Both the position numbers and the translations under genes were made by a program. From Lactococcus formosensis (GTDB lineage Bacteria; Bacillota; Bacilli; Lactobacillales; Streptococcaceae), in NCBI RefSeq assembly GCF_018403745.1, contig NZ_BOVP01000008.1:1-64000 (forward strand): a stretch of 64,000 nucleotides of DNA, written 5' to 3'. The stretch's first letter is position 1. Each line of letters starts with the position of its first letter. Of this stretch, positions 18,824 through 27,007 are shown piece by piece. A model generated the notes under the pieces. It was not told the DNA's origin. It saw only the letters and a program-made list of their open reading frames with translations, and did no database searches.

Positions 18824-21466
18824 CTATTTTTGTAACTCTTCAATACGGGCTTGAGTGCTCTCAAACTTCTCTTGATAGTCTGCTAGTTTAGCACGTTCTT
18901 TATCTACAACTTCTGCTTTGGCATTTGCCACAAATTTTTCATTAGAAAGCTTACGGTTAACCATATCAAGTTCTTTTTGCCATTTGTCTAATTCTTTATT
19001 AAGACGAGCGATTTCTTCCTCAATATTAATCAATCCTGCTAATGGAAGGTAGATTTCTGCACCAGTAACTACTGCTGACATGGCTTGTTCTGGCGCTGTT
19101 ACATCCGCTGCAATAGTTAACTCGCTTGGGTTAGTGAAGCGTTTAATATAAGGTGCCACCTTGTTCAGGAAGGCTTCTTTGTCTGATTTGATCATCATTG
19201 GCACGGCCTTTGATAAAGGTGTATTCACTTCTGCACGGATATTACGTACAGCGGTAATGATTTCAATGAGCATGGCAACTCCATCACCTGCTTCTGCATC
19301 ATCAAATTCCGGACGTACTTCTGGATATTCAGATACCACAATAGATTTGCCTTCAGCTGTTGGAAGTTTTTCAAAGATTTCTTCTGTGAAGAAAGGCATG
19401 ATTGGGTGCAAGAGACGGAGAACTTGATCAAGGACATGCACAAGCACTGAACGTGTAATGTCTTTTTCTGCTTCATCATCGCCAAACATTACTTCCTTGG
19501 TCAACTCAAGATACCAGTTAGCAAACTCATCCCAAATGAAGTTATACAGAATATGACCTGCAACACCAAACTCAAATTTATCCATTTGTTCAGTAACGCG
19601 TGCAACTGTATCATTCAAACGTGTGAGAATCCAGCGATCGGTAACATTACCTGCTGTTTTCGCTGCCACTTGGTCAAGATGAGCAGAAATTTCTTCTGAT
19701 GTGATATCTCCTGCATTCATCAAGATATAGCGTGAAACATTCCATATCTTATTGATGAAATTCCAAGCTGCATCCATTTTGTCGTAGCTGAAACGCACAT
19801 CTTGCCCTGGAGCTGAACCATTGGACAAGAACCAACGCAAGGCATCGGCACCATATTTTTCAATCACATCCATTGGGTCAATACCATTCCCCAAAGATTT
19901 GGACATCTTGCGTCCCTCTTCATCACGAATCAATCCATGGATAAGCACATTATTAAATGGGGCTTTTCCTGTAAATTCAAGGGATTGGAAAATCATACGT
20001 GAAACCCAGAAGAAGATAATGTCATAGCCCGTAACCAAGGTCGATGTAGGGAAGTAACGTTGGAAGTCTTCTGCCTTTTCATCCGGCCAGCCCATAGTTG
20101 AGAAAGGCCATAAGGCTGAGGAGAACCAAGTGTCAAGTACGTCCTCATCTTGTACCCATCCTTCACCTTCTGGTGCTTCTTCGCCGACATACATTTCGCC
20201 AGCTTCGTTGTACCATGCAGGAATTTGATGTCCCCACCAGAGTTGGCGTGAAATAACCCAGTCGTGTACGTTTTCCATCCATTGGAGGAATGTGTCGTTA
20301 AAACGTGGAGGATAAAACTCAACCGCATCTTCTGTTTTTTGATTTGCGATTGCATTTTTAGCCAACTCTTCCATCTTAACGAACCATTGTGTCGATAAGC
20401 GAGGCTCAACCATTACACCTGTACGCTCTGAGTGCCCAACAGAGTGCATCATCTTCTCAACTTTAACTAAGTTGCCGAGCTCATCCAATTTTTGAATGAT
20501 GGCTTCGCGGGCTTCAAAGCGATCCATACCATTAAACTCGCCTGTGAGCTCGTTCATTGTACCATCAGCATTCATTACATTAACTTGTGGCAAGTTATGA
20601 CGTTGACCAACCAAGAAGTCGTTAGGATCATGGGCAGGGGTAATTTTAACCACACCTGTCCCTTTTTCCATATCTGCGTGCTCGTCACCAACAATAGGAA
20701 TTTCTTTGTTAATGATAGGGAGAATAACACTTTGACCAATGTATTTGGCATAACGTTCATCTGCTGGGTTAACAGCAACAGCGGTGTCTCCAAAGAAAGT
20801 TTCTGGACGTGTTGTCGCTACTTCAAGTGCACCTGAACCATCCGCCAAAGGATAAGTTATGTGATAGAAGGCACCTTCGACATCCTTATGGATAACTTCA
20901 ATATCAGAGAGCGCAGTCATGGCCTTTGGATCCCAGTTAATGATAAACTCACCACGGTAAATCCAGCCCTTTTTGTAAAGTTGAACAAAAACTTTACGGA
21001 CTGCAGCAGACAAACCTTCGTCTAGAGTAAAACGTTCACGGTTATAATCAACAGAGATACCCATTTTACCCCATTGTTCTTTGATAGTTGAAGCATATTC
21101 GTCTTTCCATTCCCAAACCTTGTCTAAGAATTTCTCACGGCCTAAATCATAACGGGAGATACCATCTTCAGCTAAACGCGCTTCCACTTTGGCTTGCGTT
21201 GCAATACCTGCGTGATCCATACCTGGCAACCATAGAGTATCAAAACCTTGCATACGTTTTTGACGGATGATAATATCTTGCAAGGTTGTGTCCCAAGCAT
21301 GTCCCAAGTGGAGCTTACCGGTTACGTTTGGTGGCGGAATAACGATACTGTAGGGTTTTGCTTTTTTGTCACCTGAAGGTGCAAAAACACCTTGTTCGAG
21401 CCATTTTTCATAGCGTCCTGCTTCGACTTCAGCAGGGTTAAATTTTGTTGATAATTCTTCTGTCAT
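18824..21466 (-). CDS. valS: Valyl-tRNA synthetase
   Basis: The 880-aa class I synthetase has the HIGH motif as HLGH (53-56, in [14 protein letters not shown]), a KMSKS signature in [12 protein letters not shown], a large editing domain between them, and a C-terminal coiled-coil tRNA-binding arm ([19 protein letters not shown]). It charges tRNA-Val. A T-box leader with a clear terminator/antiterminator lies directly upstream, so uncharged tRNA-Val should raise expression. Confidence 0.98.
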   Translation of the reverse strand: MTEELSTKFNPAEVEAGRYEKWLEQGVFAPSGDKKAKPYSIVIPPPNVTGKLHLGHAWDTTLQDIIIRQKRMQGFDTLWLPGMDHAGIATQAKVEARLAEDGISRYDLGREKFLDKVWEWKDEYASTIKEQWGKMGISVDYNRERFTLDEGLSAAVRKVFVQLYKKGWIYRGEFIINWDPKAMTALSDIEVIHKDVEGAFYHITYPLADGSGALEVATTRPETFFGDTAVAVNPADERYAKYIGQSVILPIINKEIPIVGDEHADMEKGTGVVKITPAHDPNDFLVGQRHNLPQVNVMNADGTMNELTGEFNGMDRFEAREAIIQKLDELGNLVKVEKMMHSVGHSERTGVMVEPRLSTQWFVKMEELAKNAIANQKTEDAVEFYPPRFNDTFLQWMENVHDWVISRQLWWGHQIPAWYNEAGEMYVGEEAPEGEGWVQDEDVLDTWFSSALWPFSTMGWPDEKAEDFQRYFPTSTLVTGYDIIFFWVSRMIFQSLEFTGKAPFNNVLIHGLIRDEEGRKMSKSLGNGIDPMDVIEKYGADALRWFLSNGSAPGQDVRFSYDKMDAAWNFINKIWNVSRYILMNAGDITSEEISAHLDQVAAKTAGNVTDRWILTRLNDTVARVTEQMDKFEFGVAGHILYNFIWDEFANWYLELTKEVMFGDDEAEKDITRSVLVHVLDQVLRLLHPIMPFFTEEIFEKLPTAEGKSIVVSEYPEVRPEFDDAEAGDGVAMLIEIITAVRNIRAEVNTPLSKAVPMMIKSDKEAFLNKVAPYIKRFTNPSELTIAADVTAPEQAMSAVVTGAEIYLPLAGLINIEEEIARLNKELDKWQKELDMVNRKLSNEKFVANAKAEVVDKERAKLADYQEKFESTQARIEELQK

Positions 21467-21529
21467 TTATTTTTCCTTTCGGTATGAAAACAGTTAATAA
21501 TGTCGAGGGAGAAGTTCAAGAGTATGTCA

Positions 21530-21720
21530 ATAAAAAAATACCGCACCTAAACATCCAAAATAGGACGCTCACGCGCGGTACCACCTAAATTCCTGCTTTT
21601 AAAAGCAGACACTTAATTTTATTTAACTGACTTCAATGCAACCTTCACAAGCTTCATCTGAAATCTCACAGCGACCGATTTCTCTCTTAAAGATTAGGCT
21701 TGTTACTCCTCATTTAGTGT
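21530..21720 (-). ncRNA. T-box riboswitch controlling valS
   Basis: The T-box core TAGGTGGTACCGCG lies at 21574-21587 on the minus strand. A 17-bp terminator stem with one mismatch (21540-21556 with 21563-21579) ends in seven U residues, and the T-box core overlaps its 5' arm, so antiterminator and terminator exclude each other. A GAGTA element and an ACAAGC/GCTTGT stem base near 21655-21710 fit Stem I. The leader is compact, and I could not place the valine specifier codon with confidence. Confidence 0.85.
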
Positions 21721-21759
21721 TTTTATTCTATCAGATTTGTCAGTTTTTTGCAAGGTCGC

Positions 21760-22374
21760 TCAGCGTTCTTTGATTATTTCTAAGAAATGCTCTAAACCTT
21801 CTATTTTTTGCATTTGTCGATTACAGTTCACACTATCAACACAGATATATGTTCCGTTCTTAGTATAGGTACCATCAGAACCTCTTTTAGTGGTGGCTAA
21901 AAATTGTGTCACTTGGCTTGTTTTTTGACAAATCGCACAAATATTTTTTATACTTCCTGATGTCGTTCCATAAAAACCCCGTCCGTCACTTGTCACGATA
22001 TACTTGCGCTGACTGGAAATCTCATTCCAAGCAAAATAGGTGAGTTCTTTCATATCCCAGGATGCTTGCGCTGGAACTTTAAGCTTTTTGACCTTCTTAA
22101 AAATCTTTTTAATTTGGCTTTCAGATGGCAAGACAAAAGCTTCAACTAAATCTTTCAAGTAAAGCAATTCGCGTTCTGCTTGCTCCTTGGTTATTTTACT
22201 GTCCACAAGTTTCTCTAAAAAGAGACCGACTTCTTTTGCTTTCGAGAGCTCTTCTATTTCAGCTACAGTTTGAGCATAAACTGCTTCTACTGTGGCTTTA
22301 TCATTAACCGAATGGTAGACATTGATGAGATCAAAGGTAAGATATTTTATTCTGTTGTATTCGTATGCTTTCAT
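21760..22374 (-). CDS. FusB/FusC-family EF-G-binding protein
   Basis: The 204-aa protein resembles staphylococcal FusB along its length. It has an N-terminal helical domain with the NVYHSVNDKATVEAV segment, the IKKIFKKVKKLKVP motif, WNEISSQRKYI, and a C-terminal four-cysteine zinc-binding domain (CAIC, then ICVDSVNC). FusB-type proteins bind EF-G and speed its release from the ribosome, giving fusidic acid resistance. Chromosomal relatives without a proven resistance role are common in Gram-positive bacteria. An AAGGAG site precedes the ATG. A 17-codon ORF and a 9-bp hairpin lie just upstream, an attenuator-like layout. Confidence 0.85.
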   Translation of the reverse strand: MKAYEYNRIKYLTFDLINVYHSVNDKATVEAVYAQTVAEIEELSKAKEVGLFLEKLVDSKITKEQAERELLYLKDLVEAFVLPSESQIKKIFKKVKKLKVPAQASWDMKELTYFAWNEISSQRKYIVTSDGRGFYGTTSGSIKNICAICQKTSQVTQFLATTKRGSDGTYTKNGTYICVDSVNCNRQMQKIEGLEHFLEIIKER

Positions 22375-22391
22375 TTTTTCTCCTTAACTAT

Positions 22392-22422
22392 CCGCTAAGT
22401 GAGAATATTGTTAACTTAGCGG
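22392..22422 (-). promoter_or_regulatory. Hairpin between leader ORF and FusB-type gene
   Basis: CCGCTAAGT (22392-22400) and ACTTAGCGG (22414-22422) form a perfect 9-bp stem with a 13-nt loop. No U run follows, so it is not a normal terminator. The loop contains UUCUC, complementary to the GAGAA of the downstream ribosome-binding region. The stem starts 5 nt after the leader ORF stop. Confidence 0.6.
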
Positions 22423-22427
22423 TAAAC

Positions 22428-22481
22428 TTATACGAGAGCAGTTACTCGCACTTGTTTACCAACCATAGGATTTAATTTCAT
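22428..22481 (-). CDS. 17-codon leader ORF (MKLNPMVGKQVRVTALV)
   Basis: This short ORF has a very strong ribosome-binding site (GGAGGG, 4 nt before the ATG), unusual for a chance reading frame. It begins 17 nt after the DUF1912 stop and ends just before the hairpin that precedes the FusB-type gene. I do not recognise the peptide. The setting suggests a regulatory leader peptide, but a small translated product of its own cannot be excluded. Confidence 0.5.
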   Translation of the reverse strand: MKLNPMVGKQVRVTALV

Positions 22482-22498
22482 AAAACCCTCCTTACTAC

Positions 22499-22747
22499 TT
22501 AAAAAGTTTTGGTACCTAAGTCTGGTACGTCGTGGAAATCTTTACCTGCTTTATAGTTTTCAAATTTCCCTTGAATAAATTGATAGGCATCGAGACGACT
22601 TTCATAACGAATAGCTGCTTCTTTTGCTTCAATTTTTTTATCTTCATGCGCAATTTTTTCTGCGGCTTTCATTGCAATTTCTGAAAGTTGAACCTGTTGG
22701 TCCACCCACTCACTAAAATCTTTTAAAAATTTTTCTTTATATTCCAT
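22499..22747 (-). CDS. DUF1912 family protein
   Basis: The 82-aa acidic, mainly helical protein matches the DUF1912 family of streptococci and lactococci, with the conserved IRYESRLDAYQFIQGKFEN core and the FHDVPDLG end. No function is known. The ATG lies 2 nt after the MmcQ/YjbR gene stops, so it is co-transcribed with it. No membrane segment or metal site is visible. Confidence 0.8.
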   Translation of the reverse strand: MEYKEKFLKDFSEWVDQQVQLSEIAMKAAEKIAHEDKKIEAKEAAIRYESRLDAYQFIQGKFENYKAGKDFHDVPDLGTKTF

Positions 22748-22749
22748 TT

Positions 22750-23097
22750 TTATTCTCTTTTTGGTTTGATTAAATGATAACTGTTCTCAATCATCTGTTT
22801 CGCTTGTTTCTCTGAAACGTCACCACCAAAATGAATGTCATTCCAGTGTGTTTTATTCATGTGCCAGGCTGGGCGTATTGAGTCAAAAGATTCACGCAGT
22901 TCCTCATTGACTGAAGGTAAACCTTTGACAGCCAAAACAAGCTCGCCTTCACGCTCCGAGATGTAGACAAAAGATTTTTTATTTTTTAGATGCTTCACTA
23001 CAATCGTCGCTGGCCCTTTTTCCATCTTTGCAAAAGGTGTATCTGCAAAAGTTGGACCAAGCGCTAAGCAAAACGCTAGCCAGTTTTCTTTATTCAT
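22750..23097 (-). CDS. MmcQ/YjbR family protein
   Basis: The 115-aa protein fits the MmcQ/YjbR fold (CyaY-like): FADTPFAK near the start, a central FVYISEREGELVLAVK strand pair, the RPAWHMNKTHWNDIHF block and a C-terminal helix (IENSYHLIKPKRE). These proteins are predicted to bind DNA, but no role is proven. It sits 1 nt after the GNAT gene and 2 nt before DUF1912, in one operon. Confidence 0.85.
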   Translation of the reverse strand: MNKENWLAFCLALGPTFADTPFAKMEKGPATIVVKHLKNKKSFVYISEREGELVLAVKGLPSVNEELRESFDSIRPAWHMNKTHWNDIHFGGDVSEKQAKQMIENSYHLIKPKRE

Positions 23098-23098
23098 C

Positions 23099-23608
23099 TC
23101 ATTCTCCTAAAAGGAGTTGATAAGCGAAGCGATCTCCTTCGTAGAAAACCATACCGCGCTTTTCAAAGCCCTCACGTTCAAAGACTGCCTGCATCACTGC
23201 ATTAGCTGGATGCGTATCCACGCGAAAGTCCTTATATCCGCGTGCTTGCATCAGAGTAAAGATGTTTGAAAAAAGATATTTTGTCAGACCCAGACCACGG
23301 TATTGGTCAGACAGTGCTAAACAATGGACAGTGACATAGTCTAAGCTATCATTTAACCACTTGCCATTATAAATTTTCGTATATTGCGTATCTTCGCCAG
23401 TAATGATCGCACAAAAGCCTGCAACTTTTTCATCTACAATCAAAACATAACCGACATCTTCCTGAATGAAATTTTCAATATCACTTTGTGCAGGATACTC
23501 AGCTTGCCATTGATCACTCCCGGATTTGCCCAGAAATTCTCGCGCTTGAGCAATAATCGGCATAATGGTTATAACATCCGCTTTGGTTGCCTTTCTTAAA
23601 TAAATCAT
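23099..23608 (-). CDS. GNAT-family N-acetyltransferase
   Basis: The 169-aa protein begins with MIYLRKATKADVITIMP and has the acetyl-CoA binding segment SDQYRGLGLTKYLFSNIF (the usual R/QxxGxG/A motif as QYRGLG), followed by VFEREGFEKRG near the end. The acceptor substrate cannot be deduced. It lies 34 nt downstream of rlmD and directly upstream of the MmcQ/YjbR gene. Confidence 0.85.
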   Translation of the reverse strand: MIYLRKATKADVITIMPIIAQAREFLGKSGSDQWQAEYPAQSDIENFIQEDVGYVLIVDEKVAGFCAIITGEDTQYTKIYNGKWLNDSLDYVTVHCLALSDQYRGLGLTKYLFSNIFTLMQARGYKDFRVDTHPANAVMQAVFEREGFEKRGMVFYEGDRFAYQLLLGE

Positions 23609-23642
23609 GCTTTTCCTCTCCGCTCAAACTAAACGCCCTATT

Positions 23643-25148
23643 TTATTTTCTTTTTCTACGTGGCTTGTCGTATCCTTGCTTGGTTTTTTCTGCACGAAAA
23701 GGTGCTGCTAAAGGTTGGGCAAGTTTACGCATTTTTACTACCGCTTCAGTACGTGCTGTATGTGGGAACATATCGACAGATTGGATATATTCGATGCTGT
23801 AAAATTGCGAAAGGATTACTAAGTCTTTTGCTAAAGTCGAAACATTACAAGACACATAAACCAGTTTTTCTGGTGTATAAGTGGTGATTGTTTCCAACAA
23901 AGCATCATCCAATCCTGTACGCGGTGGATCAACGATAAGGGCTGTGGCTCTATGGCCTGACTTATACCAGTTAGGAATGATACGTTCTGCTTTACCTACT
24001 TCATAGTGGCAGTTTTTAAAGCCAAGACGTTTTGCATTGGCTTTAGCATCTGCGATAGATTCTGGCGTAATATCCATTCCGTGGACCGACTTAACTTTCT
24101 TAGCCACACCAAAACCGATAGTGCCGACACCGCAGTAGGCATCAATAACACGGTCGTCTTTTTTCGGATTCAACGCGCGTACGGCTTCACCATAGAGCAC
24201 ATTAGCTTGTTCTGAATTGAGTTGATAAAAAGCACGTGGTGACAACTCAAAGTCATAATCCAAAACGCCTTCGGTAATCGTTTCTTTTTCCGCAAAAAGC
24301 ATCTGTGTACGGTCACCATAAATTTCGCTGGTTTTCTTCGGATGGAAGTTGGCTGATACAGAAACAATCTCTTGGAACTCTTCCGTCAAGTCAGATAAAA
24401 TATTATCCATCTTCACCAAGTCTTTGCGTTGACGTTTTGAGAGCTCTTCACGTGGTGCAGGCCAAACCTGCCCATCTAAACTGATACGTGCGGATGTCAC
24501 GAAAATAATTTGGACTTCACCTGTTTTTTGACTGCGTCGCGCAACGATGGTGCGAATCCCCATGACTTTACGCTCATCATACACAGGCAAATTGTATTTT
24601 TCAATCAAGCGACAAATACGATTAGCGATATTTTGGATGACTTCGTCTTGCACCAAACAATTTTCTAAATTCACCAAGTGATGTGTGCCTTCTTTGTATA
24701 AGCCAGCAATAACATCGCCATTGTTTAGACGGCGCACTTGAAATTGCAACTTATTACGGTAACGCAAAGGATTTTCCATACCAAGTGTTGGTAGAAGTTC
24801 GTACTTCTTCCAACCTGTTGGACGGTATTTTTCGAGAGATTGGCGGAGCAAATCACGCTTAAACTCTAATTGTTGCGGATAAGCAAGGTGCATGATATGC
24901 GAACCGCTAAGCTCATGGTAAACACGATCTTCGGGTTTGACACGGTATTTTGACTTTTTATTTATCTTGACAACTTTTGCGCGTGAAAAATTACGGGCAT
25001 TTTCTGTAATCTCTGCCAAAATTTCTTCTGTAGGCAGTGCATAAGGCACAAATACTAAGCGGCCATGGTAAGAGGCGATTCCTTCGCCATTGATACCCAT
25101 ACGCTCAATATTGAGTGGGATTTTTTGTCCAATTTTCAGATTAATCAT
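23643..25148 (-). CDS. rlmD: 23S rRNA (uracil-5-)-methyltransferase, RlmD/RlmCD type
   Basis: The 501-aa protein carries an N-terminal TRAM domain (about 3-60), SAM motif DAYCGVGTIGFGVAKK, the DPPRTGLDDA motif, and the catalytic cysteine in VYVSCNVSTLAKDL. In Streptococcus pneumoniae a single homologue, RlmCD, methylates both U747 and U1939; the same may hold here. A basic tail extends beyond the core. An extended TGTTAAAAT element ends 6 nt before the ATG, so the message is predicted to be leaderless. The GNAT, MmcQ and DUF1912 genes follow. Confidence 0.92.
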   Translation of the reverse strand: MINLKIGQKIPLNIERMGINGEGIASYHGRLVFVPYALPTEEILAEITENARNFSRAKVVKINKKSKYRVKPEDRVYHELSGSHIMHLAYPQQLEFKRDLLRQSLEKYRPTGWKKYELLPTLGMENPLRYRNKLQFQVRRLNNGDVIAGLYKEGTHHLVNLENCLVQDEVIQNIANRICRLIEKYNLPVYDERKVMGIRTIVARRSQKTGEVQIIFVTSARISLDGQVWPAPREELSKRQRKDLVKMDNILSDLTEEFQEIVSVSANFHPKKTSEIYGDRTQMLFAEKETITEGVLDYDFELSPRAFYQLNSEQANVLYGEAVRALNPKKDDRVIDAYCGVGTIGFGVAKKVKSVHGMDITPESIADAKANAKRLGFKNCHYEVGKAERIIPNWYKSGHRATALIVDPPRTGLDDALLETITTYTPEKLVYVSCNVSTLAKDLVILSQFYSIEYIQSVDMFPHTARTEAVVKMRKLAQPLAAPFRAEKTKQGYDKPRRKRK

Positions 25149-25154
25149 ATCCCA

Positions 25155-25163
25155 ATTTTAACA
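25155..25163 (-). promoter_or_regulatory. Extended -10 of rlmD (leaderless)
   Basis: TGT-TAAAAT on the minus strand ends 6 nt before the rlmD ATG. Confidence 0.65.
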
Positions 25164-25213
25164 TAATTTCCCTATAATTGGACCACTAAAATCCAAGGAT
25201 TCTCCTATTTATA

Positions 25214-25247
25214 AAGAAAAAATACCAGCGTACACACTGGAATTTTT
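25214..25247 (-). terminator. Terminator of the hxlR-VOC unit
   Basis: CCAG (25224-25227) and CTGG (25237-25240), with flanking A/T pairing, precede a U run on the minus strand. Confidence 0.6.
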
Positions 25248-25248
25248 T

Positions 25249-25641
25249 CTATTCATGTAATTCTATCGGTAATTCATCAGGATCATAGAAGAAAACCATC
25301 TTCTTATTGGTAATCTCATCCACGCGCAATTCTTCAACTTTAACCCCTTGATCCGATAAGTAAGCCATATCTGCTTCAATATTATCGGTCTGTATTGCCA
25401 AATGACGTAAGCCTTTCGCCTCTGGATACGAGACCCGCTCAGGAGCATCCATTTTGATAAAAAGTTCTATTTCGGTACTGTCATTCATTTGGAGATCGAT
25501 TTTCACATCCCCTTTATCCAGACGATGGCTTTCTCTGATTACTGGAAATCCCAGAATATCTACATAAAAGTGTCGTGATTCTTCGTAATCACTCCCTATA
25601 ATAGCAATATGGTGTATACTCTTAAAATTTGGTGTGTACAT
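25249..25641 (-). CDS. VOC-family (glyoxalase/bleomycin-resistance-like) protein
   Basis: The protein of about 130 aa contains the VOC fold: FKSIHHIAIIGSDYEESRHFYVDILGF at the start, LRHLAIQTDNIEADMAYL in the middle and FYDPDELPIELHE at the end, with His/Glu residues placed for a metal site. It resembles GloA2/YwkD-type proteins. The open frame extends 34 codons upstream into hxlR, but MYTPNFK lies just after the hxlR stop and starts the conserved fold. Linkage to HxlR suggests a role in electrophile or aldehyde stress. Confidence 0.8.
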   Translation of the reverse strand: MYTPNFKSIHHIAIIGSDYEESRHFYVDILGFPVIRESHRLDKGDVKIDLQMNDSTEIELFIKMDAPERVSYPEAKGLRHLAIQTDNIEADMAYLSDQGVKVEELRVDEITNKKMVFFYDPDELPIELHE

Positions 25642-25666
25642 GTTTCTCTCTCTTATCTTCTCAACC

Positions 25667-26032
25667 TCAAGCCTTAATCTCATCTTCTTCCAAGATACAA
25701 ACATCGTCTCCTTGGGCTTTGAGATTGCGTACATGATCTTCACCCCAAGAACATAGGCTATCCAAAATATTATTCAAGCTTTCACCATACGGGCTAAGTG
25801 AATACTCTACTTTTGGCGGCACTTGATTGTAAACGGTGCGGACAATGATATTATCCAGCTCTAATTCACGTAATTGTTGTGTAAGCATTTTTTGACTGAT
25901 CCCTGGAATACTTCGTTTAAGTTCACCTGGGCGGCGTGGTTGGTGTCTCAGATTACACAAAATGATAGATTTCCACTTCCCACCAATAACGTCCATTGTG
26001 GCCTCCACACCTATATTATAAGTTTTTTCCAA
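25667..26032 (-). CDS. HxlR-family winged-helix regulator
   Basis: The 121-aa protein has the HxlR core DVIGGKWKSIILCNL, then RPGELKRSIPGISQKMLTQQLRELE and the YSLSPYGESL wing. I choose a TTG start at 26032 because GAGGAG lies 7 nt before it; another TTG at 26068 is in frame. Three cysteines (in ILCNL, LCSWG and VCILEE) could serve thiol sensing, as in YodB. The gene is divergent from the aldo/keto reductase-MFS pair, and a perfect 11-bp palindrome lies between them. Confidence 0.88.
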   Translation of the reverse strand: MEKTYNIGVEATMDVIGGKWKSIILCNLRHQPRRPGELKRSIPGISQKMLTQQLRELELDNIIVRTVYNQVPPKVEYSLSPYGESLNNILDSLCSWGEDHVRNLKAQGDDVCILEEDEIKA

Positions 26033-26072
26033 AAAAAATCTCCTCTCTAAACCCTTTATTTCAAGCAAAACT

Positions 26073-26103
26073 TACTTTTTTGTATGTATATGACAAAAAA
26101 GTA
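26073..26103. promoter_or_regulatory. HxlR-type operator palindrome
   Basis: TACTTTTTTGT (26073-26083) and ACAAAAAAGTA (26093-26103) are a perfect 11-bp inverted repeat with a 9-bp spacer, and include the TACT/AGTA ends seen in YodB-type boxes. A third related half site, TACTATTTTTTGTCA, lies at about 26135-26149, downstream on the reductase side. Confidence 0.75.
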
Positions 26104-26173
26104 GGTACTATTCAACAAGTTATTTTTATTATATACTATTTTTTGTCAAAAGAAAACCTAAGGAGAAAAGACA

Positions 26174-26992
26174 ATGAAACTTAACAATACAACACATATC
26201 CCCGAATTAGGATTAGGCGTTTTCCAAATCTCAAATGAGGAAACTGCCGAAGTCGTAAAAAATGGAATCATCAACGGCTATCGTTTGATCGATACTGCCC
26301 AAATTTATGGTAACGAAGAAGGCACAGGACAAGGGATTAAGACTGGCCTTGAAGACACAAATCTTACACGCGAAGATCTCTTCATCACATCAAAACTATG
26401 GGGCAGCAACCTTTCTTATGAGGAAACCATTCAAAGCTTTGAAACAAGTTTAGAAAAATTGGGCTTGGATTACCTTGATCTTTATCTTATCCACTGGCCA
26501 GGTACTGATTATGGGTTTGAAGCTTCTTGGAAAGCTATGGAAGACCTCTATAAAGATGGACGTATCAAGGCTATCGGTGTAAGTAACTTCCAAAAACATC
26601 ACTTAGAGCGTCTCTTTACCTATGCACAAATTGTCCCTGCAGTAAATCAAATCGAGCTCCACCCTAAACTTGCTCAAAAAGAACTGCGTCACTTTTTAGA
26701 AGCACATGATATTAAAGTACAAGCTTGGTCGCCATTGATGCAAGGACAACTGTTAGACAATGAAACAATTAAAACAATTGCTCAAAAGTACAATAAATCA
26801 ACAGCACAAGTTATACTTCGTTGGCATTTAGAACAAGGCATCTTGGTTAACGTGAAATCTGTCAAAACAGAACGTATGCGTGCCAACCGTGATGTATTTG
26901 ATTTCTCTCTGGATCAAGATGACATGAAACTCTTAGATGGTCTTGACGAAAACTTACGTGTAGGACCAGATCCAGAAACATTTAACTTTTAA
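26174..26992 (+). CDS. Aldo/keto reductase
   Basis: The 272-aa enzyme is an NADPH-dependent aldo/keto reductase of the 2,5-diketo-D-gluconate reductase type. The catalytic tetrad is visible: Asp and Tyr in GYRLIDTAQIYGNE, Lys in ITSKLWG and His in YLIHWPG. The phosphate-binding NVKSVKTERMRAN replaces the usual IPKS segment. It likely detoxifies carbonyl compounds; the real substrate is unknown. It starts after an AAGGAG site and is followed 15 nt later by an MFS pump. Control by the divergent HxlR protein is likely. Confidence 0.9.
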   Translation: MKLNNTTHIPELGLGVFQISNEETAEVVKNGIINGYRLIDTAQIYGNEEGTGQGIKTGLEDTNLTREDLFITSKLWGSNLSYEETIQSFETSLEKLGLDYLDLYLIHWPGTDYGFEASWKAMEDLYKDGRIKAIGVSNFQKHHLERLFTYAQIVPAVNQIELHPKLAQKELRHFLEAHDIKVQAWSPLMQGQLLDNETIKTIAQKYNKSTAQVILRWHLEQGILVNVKSVKTERMRANRDVFDFSLDQDDMKLLDGLDENLRVGPDPETFNF

Positions 26993-27007
26993 AAAATAGG
27001 AACCCTT

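Noticed and set aside
19993..20409. 138-codon open frame on the same strand as valS
   Set aside because: It is a shifted frame inside valS, without ribosome-binding site or family resemblance.
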